A stretch of 64,000 nt of DNA, taken from assembly GCF_011440375.1 (NCBI RefSeq), contig NZ_JAAOIR010000001.1, forward strand, positions 434,001 through 498,000. The letters run 5' to 3'. Shown piece after piece: positions 42,847-53,063 of this stretch (its first letter is position 1; each line of letters opens with the position of its first letter). A program made the translations under genes and the position numbers. Below the pieces are notes generated by a model. That model did no database searches and had not been told where the DNA came from. It worked only from the letters and a program-made list of their open reading frames with translations. The DNA comes from Halorubellus sp. JP-L1 (GTDB lineage: Archaea > Halobacteriota > Halobacteria > Halobacteriales > Natrialbaceae).

Positions 42847-43287
42847 TCACTCCGGGCCGGACTCGTTCGAGAGGGGCCGAAGCGTCGAGATGCGTGCGTT
42901 CTCCTTGATGCGAATGCCTGCACCGCCGACGCTCAATGGCACGAGTGGCAAGTGATCGTCCACGCGCAGCGACGGATGCGACGCGCCGCGAGCGAGCACC
43001 TTGTTCCGGGCCTGCAGGTGCATCGGGTCGTCGCCGACGAAGAACTCGTTGTACTGGACGACGTACTGGCCGGCCTCCAGGTGCCACCACTGGTACTCGT
43101 CGTCGGGGTTCCGGCGCGTCACGTCGCACGGTTCCAGGTCTGCCTCCGCGACCTCGTCGCCGCCGAAGTCGATGCGTCCCGGCGCGGCGACCTCGTGGAT
43201 GCCTGCGACGGTGAGGTCGACGCCACGGTCGTGGACCTGCGTCTCTGGGTGCAGCAGTCCGTCGACGACGTCGGTGAGTTCCTGCAT
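42847..43287 (-). CDS. dUTPase/dCTP deaminase-like protein
   Basis: A 146-residue protein of the dUTPase-like beta-barrel superfamily. Relevant segments: QVHDRGVDLTVAGIHEVAAP, WWHLEAGQYVVQYNEFFVGD, LQARNKVLARGASH and PLSVGGAGIRIKENARISTL. The gene is shorter than typical Dcd, and I do not see the complete dUTPase catalytic Tyr/Asp motif set, so activity is uncertain. The start MQELTDVV is favoured because the 26 upstream codons are basic and Pro-rich. It is divergent from the MscS gene. Confidence 0.72.
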   Translation of the reverse strand: MQELTDVVDGLLHPETQVHDRGVDLTVAGIHEVAAPGRIDFGGDEVAEADLEPCDVTRRNPDDEYQWWHLEAGQYVVQYNEFFVGDDPMHLQARNKVLARGASHPSLRVDDHLPLVPLSVGGAGIRIKENARISTLRPLSNESGPE

Positions 43288-43380
43288 ACGCGCCCGTTCG
43301 AGCGGCGGCGTCAAAAAGCCCCACGGCGGCGCCCCCGCTCGGGGCGAAGGCCTTTGTGGGACCACGCCGAGGGTGCGGTC

Positions 43381-44328
43381 GTGAAACGATCGGTCGGGTA
43401 CGGGTCACTGCTCGTCGCCGCCCTCATTGCGGTCGGAGCGAACGTCCTCAGCGGGACGTGGGAGGTGTCGACGGCGAACGAGGTGCTGAAGGCGTGGACG
43501 CTGAAGGGGGCGATCGCGTTCGCGGTCGCGCTCGCGACGTACGGCAGTTACGTGCTCGTCTCGCAGTTCGTCGCGCGGTGGGCGACGGACAAGCGACGCA
43601 TCCACGACGTCAGGAACCTGCTCCGGCTGGCGTTCGGTCTCGTCGGCGCGGTCGGCGTCGCGGGCGCGCTCACCGACCAGTGGCTCGGCGTCGTGTTCAG
43701 TCTCGGCGTCGCGGGGTTCGCGGTGACGTTCGCGCTCCAGACGCCCATTCTCTCGGTCATCGGGTGGGTGTACATCATGGCCAAGCGCCCGTATTCGGTC
43801 GGCGACCGCGTCCGCATCGAGGACGCGAAGGGCGACGTCGTCGACGTCAGCTTCCTCGTGACGACGCTCTGGGAGGTCCAGGGCGACCTCGTGACGACCC
43901 ACCAGCCGTCGGGACGCACCGTCACCGTCCCGAACGCGGTCGTCCTCGACTCGCAGGTGTTCAACTACACGCAGGACGAGTTCCCGTTCGTCTGGGCGGA
44001 ACTCCCGATCCAGCTCTCCTACGAGACGGACCTCGAGTACGCACGGGAGGTCGCGCAAGCGGTCGCGGACGACTACCTCGGGGACGAGATGGCCGCGCGC
44101 GTCGAACGGCACCGCGAACGCATCGCGGACTCGCCCGTCGACCTCGAGGTGAAGTCCAGGCCGTCGGTGAACGTCTCGCAGTCCGAATCCTGGGTCGAGT
44201 TGCGCGTGCGATTCCTCACGAGGCCACGTGGCGTGCAGGCGACGCGGAACGAACTGTACGCGCGCATCCTTGACCGGTACAAGGAGAATCCGGACCGCGT
44301 CAGCTACCCGGTCGGTCGACCGCGGTGA
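43381..44328 (+). CDS. Small-conductance mechanosensitive channel (MscS family)
   Basis: A 315-residue channel starting at GTG. It has four membrane helices (about 4-22, 38-60, 80-98, 102-130). The pore helix GVAGFAVTFALQTPILSVIG has the small-residue pattern of MscS TM3. It is followed by the beta domain (KRPYSVGDRVRIEDAKGDVV, VTVPNAVVLDSQVFNYTQ) and an alpha/beta C-terminal cytoplasmic vestibule domain ending near residue 315. It would release osmolytes upon hypo-osmotic shock. The start in VKRSVGYG directly precedes the first helix. An in-frame extension upstream is a shadow of the dUTPase-like gene. Confidence 0.9.
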   Translation: MKRSVGYGSLLVAALIAVGANVLSGTWEVSTANEVLKAWTLKGAIAFAVALATYGSYVLVSQFVARWATDKRRIHDVRNLLRLAFGLVGAVGVAGALTDQWLGVVFSLGVAGFAVTFALQTPILSVIGWVYIMAKRPYSVGDRVRIEDAKGDVVDVSFLVTTLWEVQGDLVTTHQPSGRTVTVPNAVVLDSQVFNYTQDEFPFVWAELPIQLSYETDLEYAREVAQAVADDYLGDEMAARVERHRERIADSPVDLEVKSRPSVNVSQSESWVELRVRFLTRPRGVQATRNELYARILDRYKENPDRVSYPVGRPR

Positions 44329-44379
44329 CGCCCCGACGCCGCTCCGGTCGCTCGACGCCGCACTCGACTCCGGCCGTGG

Positions 44380-45690
44380 CTACTGCGGCGGGGCGAGCCC
44401 GTGGACGCCGTCAGCGGCGTGCACCCAGAGCGCGCCATCGAGCGGCGTGATGCCGTAGACCGTGCGGTTGATGGTGTCGCTGATCTGGACCTCCGGCGTC
44501 GTGTACGACCACAGCATCTGGTCGTCGCCGTCGGCGACGCTGACCGCCTGGATTCGACCGCGTGGGTCGTTGGCGACGTAGAGGACGTCGTCGACGCGAG
44601 CGAGCGGCTTCCCACCGTAGAACGTTCGCTGCTCTGAGCCGTCGGCCGCGGCGTACGCGCCGACGTCGCCGTCGGTACCGGCGTAGAGTTCGCCGTCGGC
44701 GAGCACGGGCGTCCCGGAGAAGTCTGCGTCGTTCACCCGCCAGGCCTCCTCGCCGCTGCCGGCGTCGACCGCGACGAGGTCGTCGTCGTCGACCGTGAAC
44801 GCGTGGTCGTCGCCGACGACGGGGTCGACCCAGGAGCCGTTCCGGAGGTCCGAACGCTCGAAGACGACATTCCCGCTCTCGGCGTCGAAGGCGTGCAGGC
44901 CGTCGCGGCTCTGGACGTACGCGACGCCGCCACCGACCGCGACGCTCCCCGTCCGCGTCGTCTCGAGTTCCCGACGCCAGCGCTCGGTCCCGTCCGCGAG
45001 GTCGAACGCGCGCACCTGCGCCGGGACGCCCTGGTAGCCGCCCGAAGCGACGTATACCGTCCCATCTGCGACCGTCGGCGCACCGTGGATGCCGTCCATC
45101 TCCGGGCCGCGCCACGCGAGGTCGCCCGTCTCGAGGTCGTACGCGAACGCCTCGATGAACGTCGTCACGACGACGACGCCGTCGGCGACCGCGGGCGAGC
45201 TGTTCACGCCGTACTCGACGAGCGACGACGCGCGCCTGACCTCGGCGGTTCCGGGGTCCCGGACCGTCAGCGGCTGGCCGTCCGCGCGTCCGTGGACGTT
45301 CACCACGCTGTCGTCGACGACCGCACCTTCGCCGCCGGCGTCGAGCGTCCAGTACGCGTCCACACCTTCGACCGGGTCGCCGTCAGGCCAGTAGCCGGTG
45401 CGTGCGGCGTCGTATCCTTCCTGGGGCCAGTCGCCGCCGTCGGTCGGGAGCGCCGGGTCGCCGGGCGGCTTCGCGTCGACGCGCTCGTCGACGTCGGACC
45501 CGGTGGTTCGGTACGTCGTCGTGGACGTCGTCGGGTTCTCGCTCGTCACGCGCGACCGCGTTCCGGTCGACGTCGCGCTCCCGTGGGTGGTCTCGGTGCC
45601 GGTCGGGACGCCGTCGCCGTGCGTGACGCACCCGGCGACGCCGAGCGCCGCGGCGGCGGCGAGGAACCGTCGTCTGTTCGTGGAGGGCAT
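44380..45690 (-). CDS. PQQ-repeat (BamB-like) beta-propeller lipoprotein
   Basis: A 436-residue protein. NRRRFLAAAAALGVAGC is a Tat signal plus lipobox Cys. A Thr/Ser-rich linker (about 25-75) is followed by a beta-propeller of PQQ-type blades: repeated units such as YDLETGDLAWRG, FDLADGTERWRRELE, FDAESGNVVFERS and VDAGSGEEAWRVND. Such proteins act as extracytoplasmic scaffolds; no catalytic residues for quinoprotein dehydrogenase activity are evident. The second ATG (MPSTNRRRF) is chosen as start because it places the Arg motif at a normal distance. Confidence 0.9.
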   Translation of the reverse strand: MPSTNRRRFLAAAAALGVAGCVTHGDGVPTGTETTHGSATSTGTRSRVTSENPTTSTTTYRTTGSDVDERVDAKPPGDPALPTDGGDWPQEGYDAARTGYWPDGDPVEGVDAYWTLDAGGEGAVVDDSVVNVHGRADGQPLTVRDPGTAEVRRASSLVEYGVNSSPAVADGVVVVTTFIEAFAYDLETGDLAWRGPEMDGIHGAPTVADGTVYVASGGYQGVPAQVRAFDLADGTERWRRELETTRTGSVAVGGGVAYVQSRDGLHAFDAESGNVVFERSDLRNGSWVDPVVGDDHAFTVDDDDLVAVDAGSGEEAWRVNDADFSGTPVLADGELYAGTDGDVGAYAAADGSEQRTFYGGKPLARVDDVLYVANDPRGRIQAVSVADGDDQMLWSYTTPEVQISDTINRTVYGITPLDGALWVHAADGVHGLAPPQ

Positions 45691-45806
45691 GCACGACACT
45701 TGACGAACGCGTGGTAAATGCTTTCTCGCGGAAGACTCGGTGCGTACGAGGACGGCGCCCGGACGCCGAGGGAACGCTTACGGTCCCGTCGACCCCACGC
45801 TCTCGC

Positions 45807-46469
45807 ATGGACTTCGCTGACGTCACCAGGTTCGTCGAGGCGACCGCGCCCGAACCGGACGCGCTCGCTCGCGAGATGGACGCGCACGCCGAGGAGATGG
45901 GGTTCCCGCACGTCGGGCCCGCGGTCGGCGGCCAGCTCAGGATGCTCGCCCGGATGGCCGACGCCGAGCGCGTGTTCGAGTTCGGCTCGGGGTTCGGCTA
46001 TAGCGCGTACTGGTTCGCGCAAGCACTCCCCGAGGACGGCGAGGTCGTGCTCACGGAGTTCGACGCCGAGGAACTCGACGAGGCCCGCGAGTTCATGCGT
46101 CGCGGCGGCTACGACCACCTCGCGCGCTACGAGCACGGCGACGCGATGGAGGCCGTCGAGCGCTACGACGGCCCGTTCGACGTCGTCCTCGTCGACCACC
46201 AGAAGGAGCGCTACGCCGACGCGTTCCGCGCCGTCCGCGAGAAGGTCCCCGAGGGCGGCGTCGTCGTCGCCGACAACGCGATGTCCGCCGGCATCATCGA
46301 CTTCGACGCGCTCCTCGCGCACTTCGCCGACGACGAGTCTCTGTCGGACGCGAGCGACGCGACGAAGGGCATCGCCGAGTACCTGCGAACCGTCCGCGAC
46401 GACGACGCCTTCGAGACCGTCGTCCTCCCCCTCGGCGAAGGCATCGCCGTCAGCTACCGCGTCGCGTAG
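45807..46469 (+). CDS. SAM-dependent O-methyltransferase
   Basis: A 220-residue class I methyltransferase related to the catechol-O-methyltransferase-type (OMT_3) family. RVFEFGSGFGYSAYWFAQAL is the SAM loop I, VVLTEFDAEELDEAREFM loop II, and FDVVLVDHQKERYADAF carries the metal/substrate-contacting Asp. VVVADNAMSAGII has the conserved Asp-Asn pair (DN), as in the COMT-like enzymes. Start at ATG 45807; 32 upstream codons are non-acidic. Divergent from the PQQ lipoprotein gene. Substrate unknown. Confidence 0.9.
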   Translation: MDFADVTRFVEATAPEPDALAREMDAHAEEMGFPHVGPAVGGQLRMLARMADAERVFEFGSGFGYSAYWFAQALPEDGEVVLTEFDAEELDEAREFMRRGGYDHLARYEHGDAMEAVERYDGPFDVVLVDHQKERYADAFRAVREKVPEGGVVVADNAMSAGIIDFDALLAHFADDESLSDASDATKGIAEYLRTVRDDDAFETVVLPLGEGIAVSYRVA

Positions 46470-46544
46470 CGACCGGGATCACTTCTCAACAGACCACGCG
46501 AGGGAGTCGATTCACGATTCGCCGAATCACACGACGGAACCGGT

Positions 46545-48929
46545 TCACTCCTCGCCGGACCACTCGAACGGCCCTGTGCCACCGTCCGGCGACGGGCTCG
46601 GCGCTGGTGCCTCGACCGGACTCCCCTGGCCGTCGCGGTCGTCGTCTCCGTCGCGGTCGTCGTCGCCCTGACTGCCGTCCCTGACGCTGCCGTCGTCGTC
46701 GCGGACCTCGAACGCTTCGAGCGCGTCCCAGAGGTCAGACGCCCGCACACTCAGGCGGTCCGCGCTGTCGGAGACGCTCGAGAGGTTCGCGGTTTGCTCC
46801 TCGGCGGCCGCCGCGACCGTCTCCGCCTCCGACGCGGTCCGGTTCGAGATCTCGGTCGCGCCCTCCGTCATCGCAACGACCTCCTCCGTGCTCGCGGCCT
46901 GCTCCTCGGTCGCCGCCGAGATCTCCTGGACGCCCGTGTTCGTCTCCTCCGCGTACGAGGCCATCTCGTCGAGCGCCGACGCCGCCGCGAGCACCGAATC
47001 GGCGTTCTCCGCGACGCGCTCGTTCACGTCACGAACCTGCGCGGCCGTGCGCTCGGTCTGCTCGTCGATGCGCTCCAGTCGCTCCTCGATGTCCTCCGCG
47101 GCGTCCTTCGCCTCCGCGGCGAGCTCCTTGACCTCCTTGGCGACGACCGCGAACCCGTCGTCGTTCCCGTCGCCGCTGCTCCCGCGCGACGCCTCGATGT
47201 TCGCGTTCAACGCCAGCATGTTCGTCTGGTGCGCGACGTTCGAGATGAACTCCACGAGCTTGTCGATCTCCCGCATCTGGGATTCGAGCGCGTCGATCTC
47301 CGCGACCGCGTCCTCTGTCTCGCCCTCGATCTCGCGCATCCCCTCGATCGCGTCCTCCGCGGCGTCCCGGCCCTCGCGGCCGACGGTCGCCGACCGCTCG
47401 GCGGTGTCCGCGACCTCGTTCGCTGACGCCGCGATCTCCTCGGTCGTCGTCGCGAGTCCCTCCATCTCCGTACTCACCGCCTCGAGCTTCTCGCGTTGCT
47501 CGTCCGCGCCGACCGAGATCTCCTGGACGGACTCCGTGACCTGCGCGCTCGCCGTCTTGACCTCGTCCGTCGACGTCGCGACGCTCCCGGACTCGGTCTC
47601 GACGGACGACGCGAACTCGCGGGTCGCTCGCACCGTCTCCTCGAGGTCGTCCATCATGGCGTTGAACGACGTCGCGACCGCCGTCATCGCCTCGCTCTCC
47701 TCGGAGCCCGCGAGCCGCCGGGTGAGGTCGCCGTCGGCGCACGCGTCCATCGTCTCGCTGTAATCGTCCGCGGTCGCCTGCAGGTGCTCGGAGAACGCGT
47801 CCGCCGCCCGACGACGGGATTCGGCCTCGTCGCGGGCCTCCTGGGCGGCCGTGATCTGGTCGTCGAGGGAGACGCGCATCTCGTCGAACGCAGCCCCGAG
47901 TTCGCCGAGTTCGTCCCGGCGGTCGACCTCGACTGGCGACTCCAGGTCGCCCCCGCGGAGGCGACGCGCGTGCTCGGAGAGGTCCGAGATGCCCGAGACC
48001 GTGTTCCGGACGAGCGTCAGTCCGACGACGCCGAGGACCAGCGAGAGCGCGACGAGCATCCCGCCGACGCCGAACTCGACGAACGACTGCACGGCGAACG
48101 CGCTCTCCGCGGTCGTTCGCCGCGTCACGTACCAGTCAGCGTTCGAGACGGACGCGACGCCGACGACCTTCGGGGCGCCGCTCGCGTTCGTCGCCCGATC
48201 GAACGATTCCGAGAGGTCCAGGCCGGCGGTCACGAGCTCGTCGGACGCCATGATGTCGTTCGCGTCGTCCGAGAGCACCGTCTGGCCGTCGTCGCCGACG
48301 ACGACGTACGACCCGTCGGTCGTCGCCGGGAGCACGCTCTCGGAGAGCGCTTCGAGTTCGACGACGAGGACGATCGATCGCTCCGGGTGGTTCTTGACCG
48401 GCGTGGAGACGAGCACGACGGGCGGCACGTCCTCCCGGAGCGTCGTCGGCTCCGACATCCCGACCTCGCCGGGCGTCTCGCCCTGCGTCTCCCTGACCGT
48501 GGTCGCCCACTCGTCGGTCAGGTCGGTGCTGTTCGACCGGAACAGCCCCCAGTCCTGGCCGGCGCGAGCGTACGTCTCGCCGGTCGTCGAGTTCACGTAC
48601 ATGGCTGCGGCGACGTAGGACGGTTCCTCCGCTCCACGTAAGAGGACCACCGAGTCGCCGTCAACGTCGTTCTGGACGGGTCGCGTCTTCGTCAACGTCA
48701 CCGCACGTCGTTCCAGTCCCGAGAGCGTCGCGTCGAGGTGCTGGCTCTGGACGGCCGCGTCCTGCTCGTATTCGGCCTGGACGTCCTCGCTCAGGTTCTG
48801 GCTGACGGCACCGTAGACCGCGCCGCCGATGCCGCCGAGTACGACCAGGACGATAACGCCAGCGATCAGGAACTTCCGTCTGAGACTACTCGCCAGCACG
48901 TCGGGCACCAGACGCCGAATCAGGGTCAT
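46545..48929 (-). CDS. Halobacterial transducer (methyl-accepting chemotaxis protein)
   Basis: A 794-residue sensory transducer. Helix 1 (about 18-42), an extracytoplasmic sensing domain (about 43-285) containing dCache-like sequence (YVVVGDDGQTVLSDDAND), helix 2 (about 290-312), a HAMP domain (about 313-365) with an added linker helix (EHLQATADDYSETMDACADG), and the long methyl-accepting helical hairpin (about 430-740). The hairpin tip is HQTNMLALNANIEASRG then GFAVVAKEVKELAAEA, which binds CheW/CheA. Probable methylation sites flank it. The C-terminal tail is acidic. The sensed ligand is not identifiable; the start MTLIRRLVPD precedes the first helix. Confidence 0.93.
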   Translation of the reverse strand: MTLIRRLVPDVLASSLRRKFLIAGVIVLVVLGGIGGAVYGAVSQNLSEDVQAEYEQDAAVQSQHLDATLSGLERRAVTLTKTRPVQNDVDGDSVVLLRGAEEPSYVAAAMYVNSTTGETYARAGQDWGLFRSNSTDLTDEWATTVRETQGETPGEVGMSEPTTLREDVPPVVLVSTPVKNHPERSIVLVVELEALSESVLPATTDGSYVVVGDDGQTVLSDDANDIMASDELVTAGLDLSESFDRATNASGAPKVVGVASVSNADWYVTRRTTAESAFAVQSFVEFGVGGMLVALSLVLGVVGLTLVRNTVSGISDLSEHARRLRGGDLESPVEVDRRDELGELGAAFDEMRVSLDDQITAAQEARDEAESRRRAADAFSEHLQATADDYSETMDACADGDLTRRLAGSEESEAMTAVATSFNAMMDDLEETVRATREFASSVETESGSVATSTDEVKTASAQVTESVQEISVGADEQREKLEAVSTEMEGLATTTEEIAASANEVADTAERSATVGREGRDAAEDAIEGMREIEGETEDAVAEIDALESQMREIDKLVEFISNVAHQTNMLALNANIEASRGSSGDGNDDGFAVVAKEVKELAAEAKDAAEDIEERLERIDEQTERTAAQVRDVNERVAENADSVLAAASALDEMASYAEETNTGVQEISAATEEQAASTEEVVAMTEGATEISNRTASEAETVAAAAEEQTANLSSVSDSADRLSVRASDLWDALEAFEVRDDDGSVRDGSQGDDDRDGDDDRDGQGSPVEAPAPSPSPDGGTGPFEWSGEE

Positions 48930-48951
48930 CGCCGACGCAAAGAGAGCCCCA

Positions 48952-48960
48952 ATTGAAATA
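48952..48960 (-). promoter_or_regulatory. TATA-like box of the transducer gene
   Basis: The minus strand reads ATTTCAATT, 23-31 nt upstream of the ATG at 48929. A second A/T-rich box (ATATATTT, about 48995-49003) could give a longer leader. The 48930-49070 gap is markedly more A/T-rich than surrounding DNA. Confidence 0.4.
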
Positions 48961-49200
48961 CGTACGTGGTTCGAGCGCCGTATGGGAGAGCCTTCCAAAT
49001 ATATTCGAGTCCAGAAGTACGTATATTCTACCCTGCATGTGTCGAACTTTCCAGGATCCAACGCTGAATACACGCCGAGAGGCATCGTACGAAACGTCGC
49101 TCCCAGTCGTTGCGCTCGGCACTCGTCGCCCGAGTAGTCGCGCGCACCGACACAGACGGACCGCACCACGCCGAAGAAAAGAGCCGACCGCGAGTCCGCC

Positions 49201-50298
49201 TCAGGCTTCGTCGTCGAACCCGTCCTCGAACTTGAACGTGCCGTTGCGCTGGACGACCTCGCCGTCGACCTCGATGCGCGAATCCTCGCTCATGTCGACG
49301 ATCATGTCCTGGTGGACCGCGGACTCGTTGACCTCGTTGTCCTCGCCGACGGTGTCGTCGTACGCGCGTCCGATCGCCATGTGGACGGTGTCGCCCATCT
49401 TCTCGTCGAACAGCATGTTGTACGTGAACCGGTCGATGTCGCGGTTCATCCCGATGCCGAGCTCGCCGAGGCGCCTCGCGCCGTCGTCCGTCTCGAGCAC
49501 GCTCGTGAGGACCTCCTCGTTCTTGTCCGCGGAGTGCTCGACGACCTCGCCGTCCTCGAAGACGAGGCGGACGTTCGTGATCTCGCGACTCTGAACCATC
49601 ACGGGCATGTCGAACAGGACCTCGCCCTCGACGCTCTCGGGCTTCGGCGCCGTGAAGACCTCGCCGCCGGGGAGGTTGTGCTCCGCCCAGTCGTTCTTCG
49701 TCGGGTTCCCGTCGACGCTCATCGTCACGTCCGTCGTCTCGCCGGAGACGATGCGGACCTCGTCGGCGGGATCGAGGATCTCGACCATGTTCTCCTGGAA
49801 CGCCTCCTGGGCCTCCCAGTCCTTGTTCACGGCGTCGAACACGAAGTCCGCGTACCCCTCCGTACTCATCTCGGCGTCCTGCGCGTTCCCGGGCGCCGGG
49901 TACTGCGTGAGCAGCCAGCGCTTGTCCATCATCTCGTCCATCAGCGGCCGCATCTCCTGCTGTCGCGCCTGGTTCGTCTCCGGCGGCACGTCGCTGGACT
50001 CGAACGTGTTCGAGTCGCCGCGGATGGAGATGGAGACGTCCGTCTTCTCCGCCATCGCGAGCACGTGCTCGGGGGTCTCCCACTCGTCGACGTCCTTCGC
50101 GAGCTGGTACGCGCGACTCGCGCGACTCGACCCGAGGTTCAGGGACGCGGTCGCACCGATCTCGCCGAGCTTCTCCATCACCGCGACGCCGAGGTCCTCG
50201 GCCTCGATGGGTGCGTTCACGAGGACGAAGTCGTCCGGTTCGACGCGCGTGCTGTGTTCGACGATGATCTCCGCGTGTTCGTGGAGGCGGTCGTCCAT
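49201..50298 (-). CDS. M29 family aminopeptidase (thermophilic metalloaminopeptidase)
   Basis: A 365-residue cytoplasmic metallopeptidase of the M29 (AmpS/AmpT) family. The C-terminal catalytic half contains the family metal-site residues: LGELGIGMNRDIDRFTYNML (Glu and nearby Glu/Asn), DEKMGDTVHMAIGRAY (His and Tyr), and ESAVHQDMIVDM (His and Asp). The N-terminal half is a Rossmann-like domain. Family length and motif order are complete. It stands alone between the transducer and creatininase-type gene, on the minus strand. Confidence 0.93.
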   Translation of the reverse strand: MDDRLHEHAEIIVEHSTRVEPDDFVLVNAPIEAEDLGVAVMEKLGEIGATASLNLGSSRASRAYQLAKDVDEWETPEHVLAMAEKTDVSISIRGDSNTFESSDVPPETNQARQQEMRPLMDEMMDKRWLLTQYPAPGNAQDAEMSTEGYADFVFDAVNKDWEAQEAFQENMVEILDPADEVRIVSGETTDVTMSVDGNPTKNDWAEHNLPGGEVFTAPKPESVEGEVLFDMPVMVQSREITNVRLVFEDGEVVEHSADKNEEVLTSVLETDDGARRLGELGIGMNRDIDRFTYNMLFDEKMGDTVHMAIGRAYDDTVGEDNEVNESAVHQDMIVDMSEDSRIEVDGEVVQRNGTFKFEDGFDDEA

Positions 50299-50382
50299 AC
50301 CCGAACCTGACCGGAGAATCGTGATATTCGTTTCGAAACACGGACCAGTTGGGAGCCGACGCGAATCGCGTGCGCGGCAGGG

Positions 50383-51183
50383 TCAGTCGACGTGCGGTTT
50401 CGCCATGAGGTCGTCGAACGGCTTCGCGTCGAGCCACTCGCAGAGAGAAACGAGTTCGTCGACGGCGGCGTCGAACAGTTCCGCGCCCTTCGCGGCGGTC
50501 GCGTCGGTCTGGTCGCCGAACACGCCGTTCTCGGAGTTGTCGATGGCGTCGTAGTAGTTCCGCGCACCGTGCACGGTCGGTTCGCCGTCCTCCAGGTGGA
50601 CCTGTCCGCCGTCGCGTGCGTCCTCCAGGCGGTCCTCGCGAACGTTTGCGGGGTCGAGGTGGAGCATCATCGCGGTCTCCTTCGGGCCGCCGTGCGGGCC
50701 GTTGTGCTCGAACAGGTCGTTCACGAGGTCGGGGATGGACTCGTCCCACATCCACTCGACCGCGTACGCGGCCCGGTCCTCGCGGAGCCGGCGGCCGACC
50801 TCGCGGAGGTGCTGCATGTTCCCGCCGTGGGCGTTCACGTACACGACGCGGTCGATGCCGTGCTCGGTGAGGCTCCGCGTCATGCTCTCGACGTAGTCCC
50901 GGAACGCGGGCGGGTCGACGCTCGTCGTTCCGTGGAACTGCATGTGATGCGTGCTGACGCCCACTCGCACCGGCGCGGTACAGAGATAGTCGGCGCGGTC
51001 GGCGGCCTCGCGAGCGAGCGCTTCCGCGATCGTGTGGTCCGTGGACTCCGGGAGGTGGGGGCCGTGCTGTTCGGTCGAGCCGAGGGGGACGAGCGCGAGC
51101 GACTCCCGGTCGAAGTACGCACCGAGGTCGGGCCACGTCTCGTCTGGCAGGTACATACGGCCCGGAGGGGACGCCGACGACAT
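50383..51183 (-). CDS. Creatininase family amidohydrolase (possible ArfB-like)
   Basis: A 266-residue metal-dependent hydrolase. VPLGSTEQHGPHLPESTDHT bears the Glu/His/Asp metal ligands, VGVSTHHMQFHGT follows, VVYVNAHGGNMQHLREV has the His of the HGGN motif, and NGPHGGPKETAMML supplies the later Glu ligand. The archaeal riboflavin/F420 pathway enzyme ArfB (formamide hydrolase) belongs to this family and is a reasonable alternative to a creatinine-type activity; the sequence does not decide. The start ATG AGC AGT is the first in-frame ATG with haloarchaeal coding composition downstream. Confidence 0.88.
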   Translation of the reverse strand: MSSASPPGRMYLPDETWPDLGAYFDRESLALVPLGSTEQHGPHLPESTDHTIAEALAREAADRADYLCTAPVRVGVSTHHMQFHGTTSVDPPAFRDYVESMTRSLTEHGIDRVVYVNAHGGNMQHLREVGRRLREDRAAYAVEWMWDESIPDLVNDLFEHNGPHGGPKETAMMLHLDPANVREDRLEDARDGGQVHLEDGEPTVHGARNYYDAIDNSENGVFGDQTDATAAKGAELFDAAVDELVSLCEWLDAKPFDDLMAKPHVD

Positions 51184-51296
51184 AGCACTTGTGCCATCGT
51201 GGACCCTCGCGCGCGTCGAGGACGGAGGCCGTCGCATCCTGGCACCCTCGCCAGTTGTGGGCAAAGCACAAGCACCTGCCCGTGGTTTGGCGAGAT

Positions 51297-52955
<1,659 letters not shown>

Positions 52956-53063
52956 ACCCGTTCGAACCACGACGCCGCGGACCGTTCGTCGCCGCAGCCG
53001 AGTTGGGGCGCGGCGTCCGCGGACAAACCCGGGCTTTTTGTCCTTCACGCCGAACGCCCCTGC

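Noticed and set aside
47100-47230. Extra residues at the hairpin tip of the chemotaxis transducer (EASRGSSGDGNDDG)
   Set aside because: Haloarchaeal transducers often have small Gly/Asp insertions at this site, so it is not evidence of a novel class.
48930-49200. A/T-rich 271-bp gap considered as a replication origin
   Set aside because: There is no Orc1/Cdc6 gene nearby and no repeated origin-recognition boxes were seen; the A/T bias fits promoters alone.
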